Shown here: piece by piece, positions 1 to 8,100 of the stretch | Numbering within the stretch: the stretch's first letter is position 1 | Layout of the letters: the number at the start of each line of letters is the position of its first letter | Source of the DNA: an uncultured Clostridium sp. | GTDB taxonomy: Bacteria; Bacillota; Clostridia; Clostridiales; Clostridiaceae | DNA length: 15,515 nucleotides | Direction of reading: 5' to 3' | Assembly: GCA_934746785.1 (NCBI GenBank) | Contig: CAKVFO010000080.1 | Span: forward strand, 1 to 15,515 | Program-made: the position numbers and the translations under genes | Notes under the pieces: generated by a model | The model's database searches: none | Seen by the model: the letters and a program-made list of their open reading frames with translations, nothing else | What the model was told of the DNA's origin: nothing

Positions 1-1674
1 AAGAATTTCTTCTACTACCCTTGGAATATGAGTTTCATCTTGATACTGAATAAGTCCTATTTTAGAGGCTTCTCTTTCAACATCTGCATCAGACCACTTT
101 TTAATTTTACGTTGAATTTCTCTATTTGTAAGCTCTGGGTGTTTCTTCTTAACCTCTTCTTCTAGCTGTTCTCTTAAATCTTCATAGCTTTTAAATTCAC
201 CAGTATTAATGTAATCTACATAAAAGCCTAAAACATTACAGTCTTCAATGGCCTTATCTATAGGATATTCATGAAGCATAGGCCCAAATAATTTTTCAGT
301 AGTATTAATAACTTCACTTTTTTCATTTACTTTACCCTTAACATGGTTTTCATCAAATAAAGGAGTTCCTGTAAAGCCATAGAATAATCCATTTTTCCTA
401 AAGTAATCTTTAATAGTTCCCATCATATCACCCATAGTTGTTCTATGAGCTTCATCTATAATAAATACAAATTTCTTTTCCTTTAAACTGTCATCCTGCT
501 TTTCTTCTAATTCCTTTACTAAAGAATTTAGTTTAAAGGTTGTAGTTACTACAATTCCATTTTTCTTTTCTTTAAGTTTCTTCTTTAAAATATAAGTATG
601 TTTTGTATCATCTACATCCACTGGCTCGTAAGCTGCATAAGCTTTAAAATTATCGCTGGTATTAGCATCTAACTCACGCCTGTCTACTAAGAATATAACC
701 TTATCAAAACCAGCTCTAGTTGATAAAAATAGAGCTGTCTTAAAGCTTGTTATAGTCTTACCTGAACCTGTTGTATGCCATACAAAGCCCCCATGAGGAA
801 TATTATCTTCATTATCCCATCCAAGGCTTGCCCCCTCAATAGCTTGAAGGGCATAAACTTGATAAGGCCTCATTAGCATATGTTTTCTATTTTCAGCATC
901 CTTAGCTTCATCAATAACTAAATAATCACCAACCATCTGATGTGCCATAGGTATCATTAAAAAATGTGATATTACATCATTCCAATTATTTATAGCCTTA
1001 TTATCCTTATCTGCCCAGTGGAAGGTAAAGGCTTGGTTAAAATCTTTTAAAGACTTAGGTGTTGCAAAATAGCGGGTTTCCACCTCTGTAGTAATAACCA
1101 TCATCTGAGAAAATGCCATAAAGTTATTAGTATATTCACCATCTTTATAATACCTAATAAATTGACCATAGGCCTCTTTCAATGATTTATCAGTACGTTT
1201 CTGCTCTATATTAATAAGAGGAAGTCCATTAATTAAAAGAACTATATCAAATCTATTGTTATTTTCAGTTACTACCTCTCTAGCAATTTGATAGCTGGAG
1301 TCTCCCCCTCTAACTTGAGCCTTCTTAAAGATAGTTAATGTTATCTGCTTTCTAGTAACTTTATAGTTATCATCACGAAATATACCATCAATCTTCCCTA
1401 CAGATTCCTCCATGGCAAGAATCTTAGCTGCTTCATAACTATTGCTTATTCTATTAACCTGAGTCATAACCTGCTTAAATTCATTATCAGTAAGGAGTAC
1501 ACCTTCAAGCTGATCTGCATTAATACGGTTTAATTTCTTTCGCCAGTTATCTATAAGAGTCTTTACTGTAACTTTTTGTTTATTACCATTAATTTTATCT
1601 TTAATATCCTTTATAGATAAATTTGTATACTTTCGTATACTACTTATACCCTTTATTAATTTATTATTTGGCAC
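1..1674 (-). CDS. hsdR: Type I restriction enzyme HsdR subunit, partial, abnormal 5' end
   Basis: This is the restriction and DNA-translocation subunit of a type I restriction-modification complex. The C-terminal part lies beyond the left window edge. Reading down the minus strand I see a nuclease-like D...ExK pattern (Asp at 1246-1248, Glu-Gln-Lys at 1198-1206), then HTTGSGKT (Walker A, about 753-779), DEAH (445-456) and FTGTP (361-375). These are the N-terminal nuclease and the start of the superfamily 2 helicase motor. The 5' end is odd. A well-placed AGGAGT and ATG at 1698 lead after four codons to an in-frame TGA (1684-1686). The frame then stays open to position 1, so the start given is only the first in-frame GTG and has no ribosome binding site. 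HsdR-like sequence becomes convincing only from about 1565 (TLIDNW...). The usual N-terminal residues are absent and no hsdM or hsdS is visible. The function is secure, but whether the gene is expressed is doubtful. Confidence 0.85.
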   Translation of the reverse strand, partial: MPNNKLIKGISSIRKYTNLSIKDIKDKINGNKQKVTVKTLIDNWRKKLNRINADQLEGVLLTDNEFKQVMTQVNRISNSYEAAKILAMEESVGKIDGIFRDDNYKVTRKQITLTIFKKAQVRGGDSSYQIAREVVTENNNRFDIVLLINGLPLINIEQKRTDKSLKEAYGQFIRYYKDGEYTNNFMAFSQMMVITTEVETRYFATPKSLKDFNQAFTFHWADKDNKAINNWNDVISHFLMIPMAHQMVGDYLVIDEAKDAENRKHMLMRPYQVYALQAIEGASLGWDNEDNIPHGGFVWHTTGSGKTITSFKTALFLSTRAGFDKVIFLVDRRELDANTSDNFKAYAAYEPVDVDDTKHTYILKKKLKEKKNGIVVTTTFKLNSLVKELEEKQDDSLKEKKFVFIIDEAHRTTMGDMMGTIKDYFRKNGLFYGFTGTPLFDENHVKGKVNEKSEVINTTEKLFGPMLHEYPIDKAIEDCNVLGFYVDYINTGEFKSYEDLREQLEEEVKKKHPELTNREIQRKIKKWSDADVEREASKIGLIQYQDETHIPRVVEEIL

Positions 1675-1711
1675 TATCTTAATTCATATTTTGTCCATAC
1701 TATTACTCCTA

Positions 1712-2331
1712 TCAAAAATCATTTATATTAATTATAGGCTCTCCAGGAACACTATTTTTAAAATTCCCTCCATGCCATCCTTTTAAGTGCTCATTCAGTG
1801 TGCTGGATATATTATTTCACCTTTATCTGCTAACTGCGGATATTTTGCTGCACTATACGAATGATGTCCTTGAACAGCCCTCCCATCAAATTTAGGTATA
1901 CTACCATTTAAGATATCTTTAATTTGTTCTGATGTCCAACCACGTGTAAAATCATCTCCATGTATTATCCTTTCTCTTTCTTGATTCCAAAACTGTTTAA
2001 CACCTTCACGCCTTCTAGCTGAAAATCTTTTATTCCACTCATATATCTCATATTCCTGTTTAGTTGCTATTCTATCCTCTATTTTTTTCTTTATTTCTGC
2101 CATTTTCTTAGCGCTTATTTGCTTATTTATTAAGCGATGCTCATTATAAATACCTTCCATGCTGTCACTATCAATATACTTCTTCATCTTTTTCTGAAGG
2201 TCAAAATCTTCACCCATAAATATCTTATATATTTCTATCTTCTGAGATTCTGTAACCTTCAGCTTTTCAAGCTTTTGAATAAAGCCCCTTAAACTCTTAG
2301 CTTTTGATAAAAGATATAAAAATAAAGCCGA
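1712..2331 (-). pseudogene. Headless polymorphic toxin tip, GHH/HNH-type nuclease, frameshifted
   Basis: This is a C-terminal toxin domain remnant with no N-terminal secretion or pretoxin region. The frame is open from 2331 to a TGA at 1795-1797. It is rich in charged helices, then reads GHHSYSAAKYPQLADKG (GHH at 1861-1869), the signature of GHH-type HNH/endonuclease VII toxins. The stop falls just after IIYPAH. In the adjacent frame the sequence continues as NEHLKGWHGGNFKNSVPGEP and ends at a TGA at 1712-1714, the expected end of this family. One missing base near 1796-1800 therefore explains the break. The ATG at 2217 lies inside the open frame without a ribosome binding site, so the 140-codon frame from it is not a convincing gene start. 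The toxin would cut nucleic acid in a rival cell; this copy should be inactive. It lies just beyond the terminator of the preceding toxin/immunity module, as expected for an orphan toxin tip. Confidence 0.75.
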
Positions 2332-2350
2332 TCATGTTTATCAGCTTTAT
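2316..2350 (-). terminator. Rho-independent terminator after the toxin/immunity module
   Basis: On the minus strand an 11-bp stem (arms 2340-2350 and 2322-2332, with one G-U pair) encloses a 7-base loop and is followed by a run of T. It lies 40 bases beyond the immunity gene stop. It closes the effector/immunity transcription unit and would also cut off the orphan GHH toxin tip downstream. Confidence 0.75.
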
Positions 2351-2390
2351 CTTTTATAACATATAGTTTTTATTATTAAATACTTAAAAA

Positions 2391-2876
2391 TTACTCTAGA
2401 CTTTTGCCCTGTTCACTTAAGTATTCCTCTAATAACTCTTTTTCATAATCATCCTCTGGAATTATTCCCAATTCATCATATGCCCATCTTATCTCTCTTT
2501 CTAGACTTCCAACTTGTTCATCTCTTTCATATGAAAATTTAATTTTAAATTTCCATTCACTATTTAAATTAAAAGTAAATGAACACCAAGTAGGTTCTCC
2601 TGATTCCTTAAATTCTAACCATAGTCCCTTATTTATTTCCATTAATTCATCAGTCAATCTATCATAAATCTCCTCATCTACATTCCATTCTCCTGGAATG
2701 TCACCACTATGATGTAATACACTATTATTATCAGTATAATAATAAAAACTTACTGAACTTACATCTCAAAATTCTTCAGCATACATAGATATTTTATCCC
2801 ACGTAACCGGTATAATTTCATCTAGTTTTTCTGCTATTTGACTATAATATTTAATTAATTTATTTTCTTCAACCAT
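2391..2876 (-). pseudogene. DUF600/YezG-family immunity protein with one in-frame TGA
   Basis: Read from the ATG at 2876, the gene encodes 161 residues interrupted only at codon 37 by TGA (2766-2768). The N-terminal part (about residues 11-35) has IAEKLDEIIP and MYAEEF. The remainder has SFYYYTD, GDIP, SFTFNL, FKIKFSYE and GIIPEDDYEKELLEEYL. This pattern matches the DUF600/YezG family, which neutralises nuclease toxins of Firmicutes T7SS loci. The start is supported by AAAGGAG 11 bases upstream, lying within the last codons of the toxin gene, so toxin and immunity are translationally close. A reader looking for uninterrupted frames would find only an 88-residue C-terminal piece starting at 2657. 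Apart from the TGA the frame is clean, so the lesion looks recent, or a sequencing error. Family assignment is fairly secure; it rests on motif recall and not on a search. Confidence 0.8.
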
Positions 2877-2882
2877 TTATAT

Positions 2883-3107
2883 CTATACTCCTTTATTTAT
2901 AAATATACTTTTCTTCCATCTACCATTATTTATCCTATATTTAACCTTATTTAATCTTCCATTTCCTTTTCCAACTGTTCTTTGAGCATAAGCATTACGT
3001 GTAGCTTTTCCTGGTTTAAGACTTCCTTCCGCATGTGAAATTCTAACACTAGAATCAGTTGAATACTTATAACCATTTTGTGAAACATATTCAATATTTG
3101 ATTTCAA
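2883..3107 (-). pseudogene. Effector fragment: Endonuclea_NS_2-type nuclease tip, active site missing
   Basis: This is the C-terminal part of the broken effector, in frame with the piece before it and separated from it only by a TAG at 3135-3137. The nine codons between 3134 and 3108 are open, so the TTG at 3107 is not a real start. NGYKYSTDSSVRIS, EGSLK and RNAYAQRTVGKG match the N-terminal half of DNA/RNA non-specific endonucleases of the Endonuclea_NS_2 type. The family normally continues with a D-GGHL catalytic motif and a distal Asn. Here the sequence jumps from GKGNGRLN straight to KVKYRINNGRWKK, which resembles the family's C-terminal strand. The catalytic centre therefore appears deleted without loss of frame. 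The stop overlaps the immunity gene's ribosome binding site. The product could not be an active nuclease of this family. Confidence 0.7.
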
Positions 3108-3134
3108 TGACTTCTTACCATTTCTCCTAGTATA

Positions 3135-3482
3135 CTATTCTCCATATGCTACTCTTTGAATTGAAGCACACTCTCCATTGACAACAGATTCACTAATTCC
3201 AGCAATGTCATTTTTATTACTAAAATGATTTATCTTCTTTAGTATACCATCCTTATCTCCCTTAGCAAGTAATTCCTTTACTTCCTTCTGAATATTAGTA
3301 TCACCATGTGCAAAAAGCTTAGCAAGACTACCCTTTTGTGCTGGTGTCATTTCTATCTTTTCAATTTTCTTAGTAAGATCCCTTAAATTCTTATTACTAT
3401 TAATAAGTTTATCAATTTCACCAACACCATTAGAATTTAAAACAACACGATTATCCCTAGTTAAATCCTTAAGATTTGCCAT
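3135..3482 (-). pseudogene. Effector fragment: linker between pretoxin and nuclease domains
   Basis: This 115-residue stretch is helical and charged (KKIEKIEMTPAQKGSLAKLF, KEVKELLAKGDKDGILKKI) and has no catalytic motif that I recognise. The ATG at 3482 has GAGG only three to four bases upstream, a poor fit for initiation. Its frame is open upstream of the ATG as NNKEA, overlapping the end of the previous fragment. Removing one base near 3494-3496 fuses the two as VQDK-NKEAMANLKD. At the other end the TAG at 3135-3137 is followed in the same frame by YTRRNGKKSLKSN, leading into the nuclease tip. I read it as the middle of one long protein, not as a free-standing gene. A small independent protein cannot be excluded. 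Confidence 0.6.
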
Positions 3483-3492
3483 TGCCTCTTTA

Positions 3493-3963
3493 TTATTTAT
3501 CCTGAACTCTTAAAGTATCTAAGAAACTTCCCTTAGATACACCTTTAACCCTGGCAGAAAAATTCTCAACTCCTGCTTTTGCTGTTTTACCATGTCCAAC
3601 TACAGTAACTGCTGCCATAAAGGTAAGCTGATACTTCTGATCTATACCAACTTCAGATAAAGCAACTGAACCTCCATAAAAGGCTGCATTTTTAGACATA
3701 TCCTTTAAAACTTCCTTGCCTCCAAACTTAACAGCTCCTTTAAAACCTTCCTTAACTGCTGCTTTACCAACATTCTTAACTAAAGCTCCTTCTGCTCCTA
3801 AGCCAAGGCATGAGAAAATACCAGTTATTAAATTTTGTCCAGTAATAGCTTCAGCTAATCCCTTAACATTACCTACAATTGGCACAAAATCAAGAACTGT
3901 AGATAAAGCCTTCTCACCTCTTGAAGGATAATTCATTTTATCAGAAGTTAAGAATTTTTCCAA
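3493..3963 (-). pseudogene. Effector fragment: pretoxin (PT-TG-like) domain
   Basis: The hydrophobic, glycine-rich stretch LDFVPIVGNVKGLAEAITGQN resembles the pretoxin domains (PT-TG type) found just before the toxin tip in Gram-positive polymorphic toxins. These domains are thought to help the tip cross or engage membranes. Further glycine/alanine segments follow (GAEGALVKNVGKAAVKEGFK, FYGGSVALSEVG). The TTG at 3963 is a weak start; the frame continues upstream as KDL directly to the TAG of the leader fragment (3970-3972), so the two are one frame broken by a nonsense codon. It ends at tandem TAA codons (3490-3495) produced by a frameshift. It is part of the effector pseudogene spanning 2883-4515. 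Confidence 0.65.
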
Positions 3964-3969
3964 ATCCTT

Positions 3970-4515
3970 CTAATAAGTTATAGATAGAAGCTCCTCAGCA
4001 TCAACAGCCTTTAAATACTCATTAAGCTGCCTAATTTCTTCAAGGTTCTTTTCATAAGAATCCTTTAATGCATTATTAACTGAAGTTTCATTTAAAATAT
4101 TACTTAAATTAATGAGCTGCCTTTGAGGAGCTCCATATCCCCCACTTTTTTGAACCATAGGTTTTAGATTCAAGTCATCATAAATTTGTATCTCATTTAA
4201 AACAAGATTACTTAAATCATTAGTCACCTTATCTTGACCTGTATAAAACTCCTTGTCTACTTCTGAATAATATTCATCAGCTATACCCCCAAAGCTTTTT
4301 ATTTTAGCTGTTAAATTCTCAATCTCCCTTATATTATCATTTAAAGATTCATAACTAATGTCTGGTACCTCTTCAAGGGAATTAACCTCTGAAACGGCAC
4401 TTTTTATTTCAGCATCAATCTGCCTAAGTTTCATTGTTATGCTTGTCCCCTTGCTGGCAATACCATTAGTTATACTCTTTATTTCTTCCTCATCTAACTT
4501 AAAAGAATTTAACAA
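3970..4515 (-). pseudogene. T7SS effector N-terminal leader, truncated by TAG
   Basis: This is the first, 181-codon piece of the effector, starting at TTG (4513-4515) with GAGGAG eight bases upstream. It is nearly all helical: a helix at about residues 8-48, a turn at VPDISYES, then a second helix to about 90. The second helix ends in two YxxxD motifs, YSEVD (83-87) and YTGQD (91-95). This resembles the helical hairpin and the YxxxD/E export signal of type VII substrates, but there is no WXG and no recognisable LXG domain. A second helical part follows to residue 181. The TAG at 3970-3972 is followed in frame by the pretoxin fragment, and a C-to-T change of CAG would explain it. It lies directly downstream of the WXG100 gene and its terminator, and I see no clear promoter of its own. 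The truncated leader could still be exported. Confidence 0.6.
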
Positions 4516-4588
4516 TAGCCTGGCTCCTCACTTTTTACTTATTTTTAATATTTTGCTTTTTGAAACTGGCTAAAAATTGCAACATATC

Positions 4589-4620
4589 AAAAAACCAGTT
4601 AGTAAACTTACTAACTGGTT
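4589..4620 (-). terminator. Strong rho-independent terminator after the WXG100 gene
   Basis: A perfect 12-bp inverted repeat (4593-4604 and 4609-4620) with a 4-base loop is followed on the minus strand by a T run. It starts 21 bases after the WXG100 stop codon. It should end most transcripts there, so the effector module downstream depends on read-through or on a promoter I cannot identify. Confidence 0.85.
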
Positions 4621-4641
4621 AAAAAAACTTATGTACAAAAA

Positions 4642-4938
4642 CTATCTCATTGATATCTTGCTAGCAATATCATTATCAGCATCTTGCATAGCTTGTGAAA
4701 TTGAATCTAATTGTTGATGTAATTCATCTAACATAGTAACGAATTTATCCATTACTTGAGCTTTAAGATCTGCAAATTCACTTCTATATTTGTCGCTTGC
4801 AGCTCCATCCCATCCTTCACATAATTCATCGATAGTTCCTTGTAATGTTGCAACTTCTTGTTCAACGCTTTCCTTAGATCTTACGATTCTTCCTGAAATA
4901 CCTTGTACTTCTTCTGGACTAAATTTAATATTTGCCAT
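4642..4938 (-). CDS. esxA: WXG100 family type VII secretion substrate (EsxA-like)
   Basis: A 98-residue helical-hairpin protein with the central W-D-G turn at residues 43-45 (CEGWDGAAS), the defining motif of WXG100 proteins. These small dimeric substrates are exported by EssC-type ATPases and are also needed for export of other substrates. I place the start at the ATG at 4938, with AAAGGTGG eight bases upstream; an in-frame GTG four codons earlier falls in that ribosome binding site and is rejected. There is one Cys (40), next to the turn. The C-terminus (DADNDIASKISMR) has no YxxxD/E signal, so targeting may be shared with a partner or the effector. The gene follows essC after 185 bases, with its own promoter and terminator. 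Confidence 0.95.
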   Translation of the reverse strand: MANIKFSPEEVQGISGRIVRSKESVEQEVATLQGTIDELCEGWDGAASDKYRSEFADLKAQVMDKFVTMLDELHQQLDSISQAMQDADNDIASKISMR

Positions 4939-4961
4939 AATTCTAACCACCTTTCAACTTT

Positions 4962-4990
4962 ATTCTATCACTTACAGTAAATTTTGTAAA
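4962..4990 (-). promoter_or_regulatory. Extended -10 promoter of the WXG100 gene
   Basis: On the minus strand TTTACA (4985-4990) and TAGAAT (4962-4967) are separated by exactly 17 bases. A TG one base upstream of the -10 hexamer makes it an extended -10 site. Transcription should begin near 4955, just before the ribosome binding site. It provides independent, probably strong, expression of the WXG100 gene. Confidence 0.7.
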
Positions 4991-5123
4991 TACCATATAT
5001 GACCCAAATATACATTTTATGATAACAAAGCACATATTTTCTTTACTTTATCATCCAATTTTTTCTTGTATAAATAACGTCATAAAAATAATTCCCCATT
5101 TTATATTTTACAATTAATCTAAT

Positions 5124-8100
5124 TTAAATATCACTAAGAGGTGTTTTTATAAATTCAAACTTACCTTTATTTATAAGGAATCCATCACCATCTTTAAGAA
5201 CTTCTTTCTTCCTGCCATACTTAAGATATACATCAAATGTCTTTTGAGCATCTAAGTCTGTAAATACAAGTCCAAATTGTTCTTCTTTCAATTTCTTTAA
5301 GAATGGTTCAGCATATAATAATTCTTTATATGTTGCATCATCACTAGAAATAATAATATTAACCTTAAGATCTCTATACTTAGATATAATTGTGTTAAAG
5401 TCTTCCCTGCGTTTCTTATCAGTATACTCAATAAAGTCTTTTAAATTATCAACTACAATCATAACTCTAGGGAAAGTACTTAATAACTTAGCTTCATCAA
5501 AGCTATCTTCTAACAAGCCTTCATTGTACTTTTCACTTCTTTCATCAATAATATCCATAATTTCATCAAAGTACTCTTCAGTTTCATCAGTGCTGCAAAT
5601 GTATTTAACATTTTCCATAGACTTAACATTTCTTAAAGCCATCTTCTTTGAATCAAAGGCATAAATAACATTATCATCAACACTTAAAGTATCAATTACA
5701 TTCTTAATAAAGTTTGTCTTACCAGCCTTATCTTTACCTATTATAGTTATAAATGGATGTTCATTTAAATTAATACTTCTTTCTTCGATATCATCATAAG
5801 TTATACCAACAGGAATAATACCTTCTCTTCCGTTGTATTCTTCTAAATCATTCATATGAAGCATATCTGGCATAAATGGAATTCTCTTAGCTTTTCCCTT
5901 AACATTTTCAGCTGTTTCATTAATAAATTTCTTAAGAGCATGTACTCTTTCAATATCACTTTCCCCTTCTACAGGAAGACAAATCTGAGCTTCTACTATC
6001 CTATCATTTTTAAGAAGTACTCTGCCTTTAACATCAGCTGGAGACACTCTTCCAGTTCCAAACATACTGCTGTATTCACTCTTATCTTGGCATGTTAAAG
6101 AAAGCATTTCACTAAAATTACTTGCCATTTTATATCTAATGTTGCTAAAGCCTGCAGTAGTTACTACAACTGATATTCCTAAAGTAGCACCTTCTCTTGA
6201 AATATAAGTAAGCTCTTCCTCTGCAAAGTCATACATTTCCTTCATAGCTATAAAATTATCAACCATAATAATCATTTGAGCTAAATCTTCACCAGTAGCT
6301 TCCTTATAAGAATTTAGCGAAGCAACACCAACTCTTGAGAATAAATCTTTTCTTATTTCCATTTCCTTCTTTATAAGTCTAATTAATCTTAATAGCTTTT
6401 CATCATCATCTTTCAGAACAATACCACCTATATGTGGAAGTTTTTCAAAGACTTTAAGTACTCTTGTACCAAAATCAAGAACATAAATATTAACATCTTT
6501 AGGTTCATACTTTTTAGCTAAAGAAACAATCATAGTTTCAAGAGCTGTAGTTTTACCATAACCTGCTGCACCTATTAATATTACATTACCTCTTTGAGTA
6601 AAGTTAATTTCAAGTGGATATTGAACTTGTCCCTCTGGATCATCAACCTTACCAATAACAGCTGTAATATCAAGAGGATTACTATTACTTTGAAAGCCTT
6701 CAAATTCATTTAAGTAAATAACATGTTCAAGCTCTGGAAGCCATGGCCCTTGTAATCTTTCTATATTGTTCTTTCTTGCTACATTATTAACAGTTCTAAT
6801 AATCTGGTCTAATTCTGTAATTGACTTTTTACCTTCATTTTCTTTTTTAGAAGAATAGATAACTTCTCTAATACCTTCAATTGAAACCTTTGAAATTTCA
6901 ATATCATTTTTACGTATAGTATCATCTTCAAATACTTTAGCCCCTGACCATGCTGATTGGAATAATTCAAATATTTCATTATTACCTACTTGAAGATAAG
7001 CTCTACCTGGTTCAACTATTTCAGCAGCTAACTTGCTTTTAATAACTTCATTACTATCTGAAGCATCTTGAACTTTAAGACAAAGCTTAAATTTAGAGTT
7101 ACTCCAAATTTGATCATTAACAACACCTGAAGGCTTTTGAGTTGCAAGAATAAGATGAACACCTAAACTACGTCCAATTCTTGCTGTACTTACAAGCTCC
7201 TGCATAAATTCTGGCTGGTCATGTTTAAGTTCTGCAAACTCGTCGGCAATCATAATAAGATGAGGTATTGCTTCCTTTACCTTGCCATCTTTATATAATT
7301 TTATGTATTGATCAATATGATTTACATCAACTTCCCCAAACATTCTTTGTCTTCTCTTAAGCTCTGATTTTATAGCTGTTAATGATCTATTAATACCTCT
7401 GCCATCTAAGTTAGTTATTGTACCAACTAAATGAGGAAGATCTCTAAATAGGTTAGCCATACCACCACCCTTATAATCAATAAGAATAAAGTTAATATCA
7501 TGTGGATGATAATTAACTGCAAGAGAAGCTATTAAACTCTGCAAAATTTCACTTTTACCTGACCCTGTAGTACCAGCAACAAGACCATGAGGTCCATGAA
7601 ATTTTTCATGTAAATCAAGACTTACTAAATTTCCTGAAGTGTCTACTCCAAGGGGTGCTGCAATATGTTTAAATACTTGATTTCTATACCAGTTTTTATA
7701 TATTGGAATTTCTCTTGCTGAGTTAACCTTATAAAGTTCAAAGAATGTAATGCTTTTAGGAAGAGAACTATCAGTATAACTTTCCTTAACATAAACTGGA
7801 GCAATTCTTCTTGCAAACTCTTCATAGTTTTTAAGATTTGATGCCTTATATGTAAACCTTACAATTTCTTCAGCCTTATTAAAGTGAACCATTTCTCCTT
7901 CTTCTTTATTGTGAAGTTTTATCTTAACGCTGCAATTTTTAGGTGTCTTTTCAAAATGCTCATATAGGAATATTGGTGTATATCCAATTCCACCTGTACT
8001 TTCTAGATATGTAGATAACTTTTCTTTATCTAAAAGGTCTGGATTAGTTACTAATATAATAAAATATGGTTTAACCTTTCTTTCCTTATTCTTATCTTTT

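Noticed and set aside
1625..1640. Short inverted repeat GTATAC-TTTC-GTATAC near the hsdR 5' end as an operator or recombination site
   Set aside because: Six-base arms of pure alternating sequence are expected by chance in such AT-rich DNA, and it lies inside an open frame.
2766..3972. In-frame TAG and TGA codons as programmed recoding (suppression or selenocysteine)
   Set aside because: TAG and TGA are used elsewhere in the window as ordinary stops (for example the WXG100 gene ends in TAG). The same region also has a frameshift and a deletion, so decay explains the stops more simply.
5019..5054. Hairpin between essC and the WXG100 gene (arms ATGATAA/TTATCAT) as a terminator
   Set aside because: The stem has bulges and no T run follows on the minus strand. 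It could be a chance structure in AT-rich DNA.
7643..7825. Minus-strand 60-codon frame inside essC
   Set aside because: It lies in another frame within the strongly conserved region before D1 of EssC, with no start signal.
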